Both the position numbers and the translations under genes were made by a program. 64,000 nucleotides of DNA from Croceicoccus marinus (GTDB lineage: Bacteria; Pseudomonadota; Alphaproteobacteria; Sphingomonadales; Sphingomonadaceae): NCBI RefSeq assembly GCF_001661675.2, contig NZ_CP019602.1, forward strand, positions 2,937,364 through 3,001,363, in the 5' to 3' direction. This document shows positions 52,396 through 61,147 of this stretch, piece after piece (positions within the stretch are counted from its first letter, which is position 1; every line of letters starts with the position of its first letter). A model generated the notes under the pieces. It was given only the letters and a program-made list of their open reading frames with translations, was not told the origin of the DNA and did not search any database.

Positions 52396-53664
52396 ATGCG
52401 CAGGATCCTGCTGATCGTCGGCGGCGGCATCGCGGCCTATAAGGCGTGCGAGCTGGTCCGCCTCATCCGCAAGGGCGGCGGCGAGGTGACCTGCGTGGTG
52501 ACCGAGGGCGGGCAGCATTTCGTGACCCCGATGACGCTGGCCGCGCTGTCCGAAAAGCCGGTCTATACCACGCTGTGGGACCTGAAGAACGAGGCCGAGA
52601 TGGGCCATATCCAGCTGAGCCGCGAGGCGGATCTGGTGGTGGTGTGCCCCGCGACGGCGGATCTGATGGCCAGGATGGCGGCGGGCATCGCCGACGATCT
52701 GGCGACCACCCTGCTGCTGGCGACCGACAAGCCGGTGATGGCCGTGCCCGCGATGAACGTGCGCATGTGGGAACATCCCGCGACGCGTCGTAATGTCGCG
52801 CGGCTGCGCGATGACGGGGTGACGGTGCTGGAGCCTGACGAAGGGCCGATGGCCTGCGGCGAATATGGGGCGGGCCGCCTGCCCGAACCGGAAGCGATCT
52901 GGCAGGCGATCAGGGCGTTCGGGGATTCCGGTCCCTTGGCCGGTCCCGTGGCCGATCCCCTTGCCGATCCCCTGGCCGGCCAGCCCGATTTCGCGAGCGA
53001 GAATCACCGGCCGCTGCATGGCCGCCATGTGCTGGTCACCGCCGGACCCACGCATGAGCCGATCGACCCGGTGCGCTACATCGCCAATCGCTCCAGCGGG
53101 AAGCAAGGCTTTGCCATTGCCGCCGCCGCAGCCGCGGCGGGCGCGCAGGTGACGCTGATCTCGGGGCCGGTGCATCTGGACACGCCGCCGGGCGTCGAAC
53201 GCTATGACGTCGAATCGGCGGCCGAGATGCTGGACGCGGTCGAATCGGCGCTGCCCGCCGATGTGGCGATTATGGTGGCCGCGGTGGCCGACTGGCGCGC
53301 GGCGGACCGCGCGGACAGCAAGATCAAGAAGGACGGTTCGGGCCAGGTTGCGCCCCTGCCGCTGGCGGTCAATCCCGACATCCTTTCCAGCGTGGCGGCA
53401 TCGCCCGCGCGGCCCCGGCTGCTGATCGGCTTCGCGGCGGAAACCGAGCATGTCGTCAGCCACGCGCAGGCCAAGCGGCTGCGCAAGGGCGCGGACTGGA
53501 TCGTCGCCAACGATGTATCGGGTGACGTGATGGGCGGCGACAGCAACACCGTCCATCTCGTCACGGCAGAGGGGGTGGAGGACTGGCCCGCCATGCCCAA
53601 GGACAAGGTCGCGGCCGCTCTGGTCGAGCGCATCGCCGCGCATTGCATGAAGGACGACGCATGA
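52396..53664 (+). CDS. coaBC: Bifunctional phosphopantothenoylcysteine decarboxylase/phosphopantothenate-cysteine ligase
   Basis: A 422-residue fusion for coenzyme A synthesis. The CoaC half (~1-175) has [62 protein letters not shown] and the catalytic Cys in [16 protein letters not shown]. The CoaB half (~205-422) has [29 protein letters not shown] and KIKKDGS. The halves are joined by a linker encoded by a four-unit 12-base repeat. The ATG at 52396 sits at proper distance from a GGAGGGG site; GTG at 52390 is the alternative. Confidence 0.94.
   Translation: MRRILLIVGGGIAAYKACELVRLIRKGGGEVTCVVTEGGQHFVTPMTLAALSEKPVYTTLWDLKNEAEMGHIQLSREADLVVVCPATADLMARMAAGIADDLATTLLLATDKPVMAVPAMNVRMWEHPATRRNVARLRDDGVTVLEPDEGPMACGEYGAGRLPEPEAIWQAIRAFGDSGPLAGPVADPLADPLAGQPDFASENHRPLHGRHVLVTAGPTHEPIDPVRYIANRSSGKQGFAIAAAAAAAGAQVTLISGPVHLDTPPGVERYDVESAAEMLDAVESALPADVAIMVAAVADWRAADRADSKIKKDGSGQVAPLPLAVNPDILSSVAASPARPRLLIGFAAETEHVVSHAQAKRLRKGADWIVANDVSGDVMGGDSNTVHLVTAEGVEDWPAMPKDKVAAALVERIAAHCMKDDA
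52930..52977 (+). repeat. 12-bp coding minisatellite in the coaBC linker
   Basis: Four consecutive 12-base units: GGTCCCTTGGCC, GGTCCCGTGGCC, GATCCCCTTGCC, GATCCCCTGGCC. They encode (G/G/D/D)-P-(L/V)-A in the linker between the CoaC and CoaB halves. The unit nearly matches that at the moeB start. Confidence 0.85.
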
Positions 53665-54155
53665 CGAAGCCCCACGAACCCGTACCCGTTCCCGTGATGC
53701 GGCTGGAGGGCAACGACGACCTGCCGCTGCCGCGCTATGCCAGCGAAGGCGCGGCGGGAATGGACGTGGTGTCTGCCGAGGACTGGATCATCGCGCCCGG
53801 CGACCGCGTGGCGGTGGCGACGGGGCTGGCGGTGGCCATCCCGGAAGGGTTCGAGATCCAGATCCGCCCGCGTTCGGGACTGGCGCTGAAGCACGGGATC
53901 ACCGTGCCCAATACGCCGGGGACCATCGATTCGGATTATCGCGGCGAGCTGAAAGTCATCCTGATCAACCACGGGCAGGAGCCTTACAAGGTCCAGCGCG
54001 GCGACCGCATCGCGCAGGCCGTGCTAAGCCCCGTCGTGCGGGCCAGCTGGCTGAAGGTCGAGCATCTCGACGAGACGAAGCGCGGAGCGGGGGGGTTCGG
54101 TTCCACCGGTTTCGGATCAGCGGAAGTGCGCCCGATCAACGGCGGGGAAGACTGA
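53661..54155 (+). CDS. dut: Deoxyuridine 5'-triphosphate nucleotidohydrolase
   Basis: A 164-residue trimeric dUTPase. [12 protein letters not shown] (motif 1), [12 protein letters not shown] (motif 2), [22 protein letters not shown] (motif 3, catalytic Asp), RGDRIAQAV (motif 4) and the C-terminal [10 protein letters not shown] (motif 5) are all present. It hydrolyses dUTP to dUMP, keeping uracil out of DNA. It overlaps coaBC by 4 bases (ATGA), the common alphaproteobacterial order. Confidence 0.96.
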   Translation: MTKPHEPVPVPVMRLEGNDDLPLPRYASEGAAGMDVVSAEDWIIAPGDRVAVATGLAVAIPEGFEIQIRPRSGLALKHGITVPNTPGTIDSDYRGELKVILINHGQEPYKVQRGDRIAQAVLSPVVRASWLKVEHLDETKRGAGGFGSTGFGSAEVRPINGGED

Positions 54156-54296
54156 AAAGGACGACTGGCGCAAGGGGCCCGGCCGCCCCTCGAAAATCTG
54201 TTGGCTGCGCCCTGTTCCTGGCGCTGGACCAAACGGCCGGGCAGTTGAAGGGGCGGCTGTGGCCTCGCGGTGGAGACCGCCCCGGGGAAAAGGGTT

Positions 54297-54318
54297 GGCC
54301 CCGCACGATGGCGGGGCC
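54297..54318 (-). terminator. Stem-loop after the DUF4136 lipoprotein gene
   Basis: GGCCCCGC (54297-54304) pairs with GCGGGGCC (54311-54318). On the minus strand it follows the lipoprotein stop codon by about 10 bases and leads into AACCCTTTT. A second GC hairpin (AGGGGC/GCCCCT, 54173-54190) lies after dut without a T run. Confidence 0.55.
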
Positions 54319-54326
54319 GGAAACGA

Positions 54327-55019
54327 TCAGTTCAGGCGCTTGACGGTCTTGTCGCCGTCATCGGGCGCGATCGAGATGCGCAGCGTCTCACCCGAATTGC
54401 CGGGGAAGTCGGTGAACATCGCGTCTACCAGATTGGGCACCAGGTGCTGCAACCGGTTCGAGGTCGAAACCGCTTCCGCCTTGCCTTCGAACAGGCGTTC
54501 GCCGGTGGCACGATTCTCGATCTTCATGTCGATGCCGCTGGTATAGATGGTATAGCTGCGCACTTCGGGACCGCCGAAATAGGGGTCGTACCAACCATAG
54601 CCCCAGCCGCCGCCGCGATAGAAGCTGCGGCGCGGATAGAAGCCCGGGCCATACCACGGACCCCAGGGATCGGCGAAACCGGTGCCGACGGTGCGAACGC
54701 GTTCACGCCCGTTGTCGACGCCATAATCGAAGCTGACCAGCAGATCCGCCGTCTCGGCAGGGGCAAGGGCATAGCCAAGCTGCGCCATCTCCGTCTCGAC
54801 GTAGTCGGCGTAAAGCTCGAACTCCAGCCCGCCCTGCATCGCCGGATCGTCGGCGACGACGGCGAAGGTCTTGCCCTGGGGTGCCGGCAATTGCGTCTGG
54901 AAGCGCGACACATCCGCCTTGAACGGGGTCGCGCAGCCGGCGACGCCCGCCACCAGCAGGGGGGCGGCAAGGATCTTGGCCCAGAAGCCAAATGAACGGG
55001 ACGGCCGTGCGGATGTCAT
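54327..55019 (-). CDS. DUF4136 domain lipoprotein
   Basis: A 230-residue lipoprotein. The signal is AAPLLVAGVAGC with lipidated Cys at ~29. The mature domain (ADVSRFQ, FELYADYVETEMAQLGYALAPAETADLLVSFDYGVDNG) matches DUF4136. A Gly/Trp/Tyr/Pro-rich loop (PWGPWYGPGFYPRRSFYRGG) interrupts it. These proteins face the periplasm; their role is not known. It stands alone between dut and trpS, with a terminator after it. Confidence 0.82.
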   Translation of the reverse strand: MTSARPSRSFGFWAKILAAPLLVAGVAGCATPFKADVSRFQTQLPAPQGKTFAVVADDPAMQGGLEFELYADYVETEMAQLGYALAPAETADLLVSFDYGVDNGRERVRTVGTGFADPWGPWYGPGFYPRRSFYRGGGWGYGWYDPYFGGPEVRSYTIYTSGIDMKIENRATGERLFEGKAEAVSTSNRLQHLVPNLVDAMFTDFPGNSGETLRISIAPDDGDKTVKRLN

Positions 55020-55049
55020 CGATCTGCTCTCCAGAAAAATCGTGTCGGC

Positions 55050-55083
55050 GCAGTATCAGTCGCGATGCAGTATCAGTCGCGAT
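55050..55083. repeat. Perfect 17-bp tandem duplication
   Basis: GCAGTATCAGTCGCGAT occurs twice back to back, upstream of the DUF4136 gene in the region where its promoter should lie. An 8-base inverted repeat GAAACTTG/CAAGTTTC (55140-55186) sits further along, after trpS. Confidence 0.85.
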
Positions 55084-55192
55084 CTAGCGGAACGGAGCGC
55101 CGTGAATTCTGCACAGGCTATAGCGATTCGCCGCTGAACGAAACTTGAACATTCATAGATTAACACATGGCAAGCCGCCAAGTTTCATGGAC

Positions 55193-56209
55193 TTAGCGAA
55201 GTAATCCCAGTGCGTCATAGGCGCCCGCCAGAGTCGGCGCAGCGACTTCGCGCGCACGCGCCCCGCCGCGCGCCAGTATGGCGTCGATCTGTTCGTCGTC
55301 GTCCTTCAGCGCATTGAATCGCTCGGTCACCGGGCGCAGATGTTCGACCAGCAGTTCGCCCAGCGCGGGCTTGAACTTGCCGAACCCCTCACCGCCGAAG
55401 TCGGACAAGACGCCCGCGACGGTGCCGTCGGTCAGCGCCGCATAGATCGCGACCAGGTTCAGCGCCTCGGGCCGCCCTTCCAGCCCCGCGGGTTCGGTCG
55501 GAAGGGGCGCGGGGTCGGTCTTGGCCTTCTTCACCTTCTTCATTACCGTGTCGGCATCGTCCGACAGGTTGATCCGGCTCATGTCCGAAGGGTCCGACTT
55601 GCTCATCTTCGAGGTGCCGTCGCGCAGGCTCATGATGCGGGCCGCGTCGCGGGGGATGATCGGTTCGGGCAGGGTGAACAAGGGCGCGTTGTCGGTGCAG
55701 AAGTCGTTGTTGAACTTCTGCGCGATGTCGCGCGCCAGTTCCAGGTGCTGCTTCTGGTCCTCGCCCACCGGGACATGGGTGGTCTGGTACAGCAGCACGT
55801 CGGCAGCCTGCAGCACCGGATAGGTGAACAGCGCCGCGCTCGCCCCTTCGCGGTTCTTGCCCGACTTGTCCTTGAACTGCGTCATCCGGTTCAGCCAGCC
55901 CATGCGGGCGGTGCCGTTGAGCAGCCATTGCAGCTCGGCATGTGCGGGGACCTGCGCCTGGTTGAACAGGACCGATTTCGCATCGTCGATGCCGCAGGCG
56001 GTCAGCGCGGCGGCCATCGTGCGCGTACCGGCCTTCAGCGCGGCGGGATCGTGCGGCATCGAGATCGCGTGCAGGTCGGCCAGGAAGAAGAAGCAGTCAT
56101 GCCCCGCCGCCGCCGCCTCGTCCTGCATGCGCACCCAGTTGCGGATCGCGCCCAGATAATTGCCGAGGTGGAGACTGCCGGTGGGCTGGATGCCCGAGAC
56201 GATACGCAT
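55193..56209 (-). CDS. trpS: Tryptophanyl-tRNA synthetase
   Basis: A 338-residue class I synthetase. The HIGH-type motif is in [16 protein letters not shown] and the KMSKS motif is [22 protein letters not shown] and [25 protein letters not shown] are conserved TrpRS segments. It charges tRNA-Trp. It follows murJ by 19 bases, as last gene of secB-murJ-trpS. Confidence 0.95.
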   Translation of the reverse strand: MRIVSGIQPTGSLHLGNYLGAIRNWVRMQDEAAAAGHDCFFFLADLHAISMPHDPAALKAGTRTMAAALTACGIDDAKSVLFNQAQVPAHAELQWLLNGTARMGWLNRMTQFKDKSGKNREGASAALFTYPVLQAADVLLYQTTHVPVGEDQKQHLELARDIAQKFNNDFCTDNAPLFTLPEPIIPRDAARIMSLRDGTSKMSKSDPSDMSRINLSDDADTVMKKVKKAKTDPAPLPTEPAGLEGRPEALNLVAIYAALTDGTVAGVLSDFGGEGFGKFKPALGELLVEHLRPVTERFNALKDDDEQIDAILARGGARAREVAAPTLAGAYDALGLLR

Positions 56210-56228
56210 GAAAACTGCCTTTGCGACT

Positions 56229-57821
56229 TTATTCGGAAAGATCGACGGGCTTGGCCGGTCGCCTGCGCCGTAGCTGCGCGATCAGGTCCTTGTCGAGGGC
56301 GCCGATCGCCCATGCCACCGCGAAAAAGGTCACCGCGCCCGCGCCGACCAGCACGGACAGCGACCAGATCCTTTCCAGCACGGTGCCGGAATAGCGCCCG
56401 GCCATCAGCGGGACGAGATACCACAGCACCGCGCCCATGACTGCGCTGGCCACCAGCTGGCGCGCGATGCGTCCGCCCAGCTTGGCGGTGAAGTGGAACC
56501 AGCCCCGCATCTGCAGGATGGTGTAGAGCGTCAGCACGTTGAGCGTGGAGGTGATCGCGGTCGCCGCAGCCAGCCCGACGATGCCATAGCGCGGCACGAC
56601 GTAGAAATTGATCGCGATATTAATGACCAGCGCACCCGCCGCGATCCACACCGGCGTCTTGGTGTCCGATCGGCTGAAGAAGGCGGGCTGGAACACCTTG
56701 ACCAGAACATAGGACGGCAGGCCCGCGACCAGCGCCATCACGATCTGGCCCATGATCAGACCGTCGGTCGGGGTCATGCGGCCGCCCACGAAGAAGGCCG
56801 TGGTAAAGGCCGGCGCGCAGATCGCCAGCGCGACGGCGGCGGGGAGGGTGAGCAGCGTCGCCATCTCGACCGCGTTCGCCTGCAGACGCTGCGCCTCGCG
56901 CGTGTCGCCGGTCTGGATGTGGCGCGCCAGCATCGGCAGGATCGCCGTGCCCAGCGCGATGCCGACGATGCCCAGCGGCATCTGGTTGAGCCTGTCCGCC
57001 AGCTTGAGCAGCGTCAGCGATCCCTGCGGCAGGCTGGTGGCGAAGAACGTGTCGACGAACTGGCTGATCTGGTAGATACCCGCGCCGAAGGTGGCGGGCA
57101 GGATCAGCATGCCCAAGCGCTTCACCTCGGGCGTGAAATGCGGGCGGGTGATCTTCAGCGTGACCCCCGCCTTGCGCACCGCCCAGGCCATGTATGCCAG
57201 CTGCACCACGCCCGCGACCGGGACCGAGATGGCCAGCGCGGTGGCGATATCGGCCTCGCTTCCGCCGGTATGGCCGATGTAATAGCCCGCGCCCAGCCCG
57301 CTGATCAGCACGATATTGAGCAGCACCGGCACGAAAGCGCCGGGCGCGAAGCGGGACTTGGCATTCAGCAGCCCCGACAGCATCGCCACCAGGCTGACCA
57401 GCGCCAGATAGGGAAAGGTGATCTGCGCAAGATCGACCGACAGTTCGAACTTGTCCGGCACTTCCTGATATTCGCGGGCCAGCAGCCAGACGATCCCCGG
57501 CATCGCCAGCATGGCCAGCGCGGAAAAGCCCAGCAGCACCCAGACGAATACAGACAGCGTGTCGTTGGCGAAGCGGTTCGCCGCCGCCTCACCCTCTTCC
57601 GAGTGCAGGCGGTGCGAATACATCGGGACGAACGCGACCGAGAACGCCCCTTCCGCGAACAGGCGGCGGAAGGTGTTGGGCAGGATGAAGGCCAGCTGGA
57701 ACGCGTCCGCCGCCGCGCCCGCACCCAGGACGCGGGCGAGCAGCATGTCGCGCGCGAAGCCGAACACGCGGCTCAGCGCGGTGAGCCCTCCGATCGTCCC
57801 GACGTTGCGGACGAGGCTCAT
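56229..57821 (-). CDS. murJ: Lipid II flippase MurJ
   Basis: A 530-residue membrane protein with about 14 spans. The N-terminus [65 protein letters not shown] is the classic MviN/MurJ signature with its conserved Arg residues, and [17 protein letters not shown] follows. It moves lipid II across the inner membrane for peptidoglycan. It lies between secB and trpS on the same strand. Confidence 0.95.
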   Translation of the reverse strand: MSLVRNVGTIGGLTALSRVFGFARDMLLARVLGAGAAADAFQLAFILPNTFRRLFAEGAFSVAFVPMYSHRLHSEEGEAAANRFANDTLSVFVWVLLGFSALAMLAMPGIVWLLAREYQEVPDKFELSVDLAQITFPYLALVSLVAMLSGLLNAKSRFAPGAFVPVLLNIVLISGLGAGYYIGHTGGSEADIATALAISVPVAGVVQLAYMAWAVRKAGVTLKITRPHFTPEVKRLGMLILPATFGAGIYQISQFVDTFFATSLPQGSLTLLKLADRLNQMPLGIVGIALGTAILPMLARHIQTGDTREAQRLQANAVEMATLLTLPAAVALAICAPAFTTAFFVGGRMTPTDGLIMGQIVMALVAGLPSYVLVKVFQPAFFSRSDTKTPVWIAAGALVINIAINFYVVPRYGIVGLAAATAITSTLNVLTLYTILQMRGWFHFTAKLGGRIARQLVASAVMGAVLWYLVPLMAGRYSGTVLERIWSLSVLVGAGAVTFFAVAWAIGALDKDLIAQLRRRRPAKPVDLSE

Positions 57822-57849
57822 CTCAGTGGCTTTTCCTCAGGCTCGGCGC

Positions 57850-58368
57850 TCAGGCGTCGCCGGCGGGAGGCTGGGTATTCTCGCGGCGGCGCTGTTCCAT
57901 CTGCTGCTGGTAGAGGCCCGCGAAGTCGATAGGGTCGAGCAGCAGCGGCGCATAGCCCGCATCGCGCACGGCGTCGGCGACGACGCGGCGCAGGAAGGGG
58001 AACAATATGCGCGGCGCCTCGGCGAACAGGAACGCGTGGCTCTGCGCCTCGGGCACGTTGCGGATGCCGATCAGGCCGCAATAGGTCGCCTCGACGATAT
58101 AGGCGGTGCCCTGCGGCGCCTTGGCGGTGCAGGTGACTTTCAGCGCGACCTCATGCACCTCGCCGTCGATCTGGTTCGACTGGATGTTGAACTGCACGTC
58201 CAGCTGCGGCTGGTCGCCCCACTGGTAGCTTTTGGGCGCGTTCGGATTCTCGACCGAGAGATCCTTCACATATTGCGAGATCAGCCCGATGGTCGGCTGC
58301 GTGTCGCTGCCATTGCCATCGGTCGCGCCATTACCAAGATCGGTCAGGATATTGCCTTCGTCGGCCAT
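57850..58368 (-). CDS. secB: Protein-export chaperone SecB
   Basis: A 172-residue chaperone that keeps preproteins unfolded for SecA. ISQYVKDLSVENPNAP, FNIQSNQ, EVALKVTCTA, EATYCGLIGI and CPYLFP-equivalent AEAPRILFPFLRRVVADAVRDAGYAPLLLDPIDFAGLYQQQ are typical. The start at 58368 (MADEGNIL) is where homology begins; upstream codons to 58503 are not convincing. First gene of the secB-murJ-trpS unit and divergent from tim44. Confidence 0.94.
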   Translation of the reverse strand: MADEGNILTDLGNGATDGNGSDTQPTIGLISQYVKDLSVENPNAPKSYQWGDQPQLDVQFNIQSNQIDGEVHEVALKVTCTAKAPQGTAYIVEATYCGLIGIRNVPEAQSHAFLFAEAPRILFPFLRRVVADAVRDAGYAPLLLDPIDFAGLYQQQMEQRRRENTQPPAGDA

Positions 58369-58630
58369 GATGTCTTTCGTTTTCGCTAGAGTCGCGCGCG
58401 GCATGCACGCGGGGGTCGGCTGCGGCGCGTAGCATCGCCGCTGGCCCCTAGCAACCGGGCCGGCAACCGGCAGGTTACCGGAATGCCCTGGAAGCTGCGC
58501 CAAAGCGGCACAAGGGGCAGCATTTGCGCCAGAATATGACAGGGATGCGATGGGAGGGACGTTTGTATATTTGTGTTTGCTTCCTATTTAAGGCAGGTTC
58601 GCCTTTCATGCCGGCGACAAGGTCGGCCAA
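58369..58630. other. Divergent intergenic region secB / tim44
   Basis: 262 bases with promoters presumably for both sides. An AT-rich stretch lies at ~58560-58590 and a small hairpin AAGGC/GCCTT at 58589-58605. No gene is seen. Confidence 0.4.
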
Positions 58631-59332
58631 ATGCTAATAACGGATGGATCACTCGTGATCGTCGAAATCGTCATACTCGCCATGATCGCCGCCTTTCTGG
58701 GCCTGCGTCTCTATTCCGTCCTCGGCCGCCGTGCCGAGCATGAGGAGGAGATGCTGGGGCGCATGCCGCATACCCCCGAGGCGCAGGCACCGGCTCCGCG
58801 CTCGCAGCAGCAGGGCGATGCCAATACCGCCGAAGATCGGCAGGTTCCGGGGCTTGAGCGCGCCCTTGCGGGCATTCCGCTGGGCGCCCAGCGCGCGGTG
58901 CGCGAGATTGCCGGCGCCGATCGCCGCTTCACCCCGGTCGGCTTCATCGAGGGGGCGAAAAGCGCCTATGCGATGATCCTCGAGGCATTCTGGAGCGGCG
59001 ACCGCGAGACGCTGAACGAGCTGTGCGACGACGATGTCTATGCCAGCTTCGTCGCCGCCATCGACGCGCGCGAGGCTGCCGGCGAATCGGTCGAGAACCG
59101 CCTGATTCGCATCGAGGAGGCCGAGATCGTGGGCGCGGATTTCGATGCGCCGATGGCGCGCATCACCGTGCGCTTCGCCGCCGACATCGCGGCGCTGACC
59201 AAGGACCGCGACGGCAACATGATCGCGGGTTCACTCGACGATGCGATCCAGTCGCGCGACGTGTGGACCTTCAGCCGCAAGGTCAATGCGACGCGGCCCG
59301 ACTGGCTGCTCGACGAAACCGACGAAGGCTGA
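58631..59332 (+). CDS. Tim44 domain membrane-anchored protein
   Basis: A 233-residue protein. The N-terminal segment VIVEIVILAMIAAFLGLRLYSVLG is a single membrane anchor. A Pro/Gln-rich stretch (~45-70) leads to a Tim44-like domain (~90-230: FIEGAKSAYAMILEAFWSGDRETLNELCDDDVYASF and DVWTFSRKVNATRPDWLLDET). In alphaproteobacteria such TimA-type proteins act at the inner membrane and are thought to relate to mitochondrial import factors. It is first in the tim44-mltA-smr operon. Confidence 0.88.
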   Translation: MLITDGSLVIVEIVILAMIAAFLGLRLYSVLGRRAEHEEEMLGRMPHTPEAQAPAPRSQQQGDANTAEDRQVPGLERALAGIPLGAQRAVREIAGADRRFTPVGFIEGAKSAYAMILEAFWSGDRETLNELCDDDVYASFVAAIDAREAAGESVENRLIRIEEAEIVGADFDAPMARITVRFAADIAALTKDRDGNMIAGSLDDAIQSRDVWTFSRKVNATRPDWLLDETDEG

Positions 59333-59349
59333 TCCGGACACGGGGGAAG

Positions 59350-60501
59350 ATGGTGCTGCGCAGATGGGCCGCCGCGATGGCGGGCGTATCGCTGCTGGCG
59401 GCCTGCGCCGCGCCACCGCCCGAACCGGTTCCGCCCCCCACTGCCGACCGTGCCGCCGATGCGCGGCTTGAATCCGGCGCCGCGGTCAGCACCATGGCGC
59501 TGGAGCCGGGTGATGCCGCCGCGGCGCTGTCCTCTTTCGTCGAAAGCTGTCCCAGGCTGCTCGCGCGCGACGATGCGAGCGGGCTGACCCGCGCCGAGGA
59601 CTGGCGCACCGCTTGCGATGCCGCGCGGGTCTGGCCCGCTGCCTCGGCACGCGATTTCTTCGCGGGCTATTTCGAAAGCGTCGAGGTTGCAGGCGGCGAC
59701 GGGTTCCTGACCGGCTATTTCGAACCGCAGATCGCGGGTGTGCGCGATAGGACACCCGGCTTCGACGTGCCGGTCTATGCCATGCCCGCCGACCTGGTGC
59801 GCCAGCCCGGTTACGCTGGCGAAGGGCGTGCCCCGCTGGGCCGCGTGGCCGAGGATGGCGGCTTTGTTCCCTATCACGTACGCGCCGGGATCGTTTCTGG
59901 CGCGCTGGACGGCAAGGCCGAGGTGATCGGCTGGGCCGCCGATCCGATCGACTTCTTCTTCCTGCAGATCCAGGGTTCCGGCCAGCTGCGCGCGCCCGAC
60001 GGCAGCGTGATGCGAATCGGCTATGCCGGGCAGAACGGGCGCGAATATGTCGCCATCGGCCGCATCCTGCGCGAACGCGGCGTGTTCCAGCCGGGCGAGG
60101 CGACCATGCAGGGCATCGTCGACTGGCTGCGCGCCAATCCCGCCGAGGCCGACGAGGTCATGAATGCCAACAAGAGCTGGGTGTTCTTCCGCGAGCTGAC
60201 CGGCGACGGGCCGCTGGGCGCCCTGGATGTGCCGGTGCGTCCGCATGCCAGTGTCGCCGCCGATCCGCGCTTCGTGCCGCTGGGCGCGCCGGTCGTCATC
60301 GATGCCGCCGACGACGAGGCCGATGGCATCTGGATTGCGCAGGACACGGGCGGCGCGATCAAGGGCGCGAATCGGCTCGACACTTTCTGGGGGGCGGGCG
60401 ACCGGGCAAAGGCCATTGCGGGCGGCATGTCGAGCGATGCGGCGATCACGCTGCTGCTGCCGCGCGGCACACTGGCGCGGCTGCGCGCCGGCGACCGGTG
60501 A
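59350..60501 (+). CDS. mltA: Membrane-bound lytic murein transglycosylase A
   Basis: A 383-residue lipoprotein (lipobox LLAAC, Cys19). The MltA domain (~100-260) has FFAGYFESVEV, TGYFEPQIAG, VIGWAADPIDFFFLQIQGSGQL and GYAGQNGREYVAIGRIL; the C-terminal 3D domain has the catalytic Asp in WIAQDTGGAIKGANRLDTFWG. It cleaves peptidoglycan, releasing anhydro-muropeptides. The ATG has a GGGGGAAG ribosome site. It overlaps the smr gene by 4 bases (GTGA). Confidence 0.94.
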   Translation: MVLRRWAAAMAGVSLLAACAAPPPEPVPPPTADRAADARLESGAAVSTMALEPGDAAAALSSFVESCPRLLARDDASGLTRAEDWRTACDAARVWPAASARDFFAGYFESVEVAGGDGFLTGYFEPQIAGVRDRTPGFDVPVYAMPADLVRQPGYAGEGRAPLGRVAEDGGFVPYHVRAGIVSGALDGKAEVIGWAADPIDFFFLQIQGSGQLRAPDGSVMRIGYAGQNGREYVAIGRILRERGVFQPGEATMQGIVDWLRANPAEADEVMNANKSWVFFRELTGDGPLGALDVPVRPHASVAADPRFVPLGAPVVIDAADDEADGIWIAQDTGGAIKGANRLDTFWGAGDRAKAIAGGMSSDAAITLLLPRGTLARLRAGDR

Positions 60502-61085
60502 GGCGCCCCCCGGGCAGACGATCGGGCCGCGAACTGGACGAGGATGAGCGGCGGGCATGGGCGCATCTTGCCGCGACGGTCACGCCGATGCGGGGACGCA
60601 AGAGGCCTGCGGTGCCGGACAAGGCGCCGCCTGCGCCCGCTCCCACGGCCAGGCCCGCACCGCAACTGCAGCCGCCCCGCGCGCAGAGGCCGATCGCGCC
60701 TCCCCCTCCGCCCGTGCTGGGCGAGGGCGGCGGCGGGCTGGACCGCGGGTGGGAGCGCAAGCTAGGGCGCGGTACGGTCGACCCCGATTTCACGCTCGAC
60801 CTGCATGGCCATACGCTCGACGCCGCCTATCGCAGGCTTGAGGCGGGAATGACGCAGGCCATCGCGCAGGGCGCGCGGGTGCTGCTGGTGGTCGCGGGCA
60901 AGCCCCGGCCCGTCGATGCGGCCGACCGCAGCAACCGGCGCGGCGCGATTCGCGCAAAGCTGCTCGACTGGCTGGCCGCCGGGCGCCACGCGGGCCATAT
61001 CGCCGCGATCCGCAAGGCGCATCCGCGCCATGGCGGGGCGGGCGCGCTCTACATCATCATGAAGCGCCCGCGCCCGGGCGGCTGA
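60498..61085 (+). CDS. Smr domain protein
   Basis: A 195-residue protein. A basic and Pro-rich N-terminal half is followed by an Smr domain with DFTLDLHGHTLDAAYRRLEAG, LLVVAGKPRP and the HGGAGALYIIMKRP end. Smr domains nick or bind DNA/RNA. GTG start overlapping the mltA stop. In other alphaproteobacteria the same mltA-smr pair lies close to gyrB and the origin. The specific role is unknown. Confidence 0.9.
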   Translation: MRRPPGRRSGRELDEDERRAWAHLAATVTPMRGRKRPAVPDKAPPAPAPTARPAPQLQPPRAQRPIAPPPPPVLGEGGGGLDRGWERKLGRGTVDPDFTLDLHGHTLDAAYRRLEAGMTQAIAQGARVLLVVAGKPRPVDAADRSNRRGAIRAKLLDWLAAGRHAGHIAAIRKAHPRHGGAGALYIIMKRPRPGG

Positions 61086-61093
61086 CCAACGAA

Positions 61094-61126
61094 AAGGGGC
61101 GCCCCGATAATGGAGCGCCCCCTTGG
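61094..61126. terminator. Bidirectional terminator between smr and ahpF
   Basis: GGGGCGC (61096-61102) pairs with GCGCCCC (61115-61121), with CC/GG pairs extending the stem. On the minus strand the stem is followed by CTTTTCG, serving ahpF; on the plus strand it ends CTTGG, a weaker tail, serving smr. Confidence 0.65.
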
Positions 61127-61147
61127 TCTACGTGCCGGCCGGCAAGG

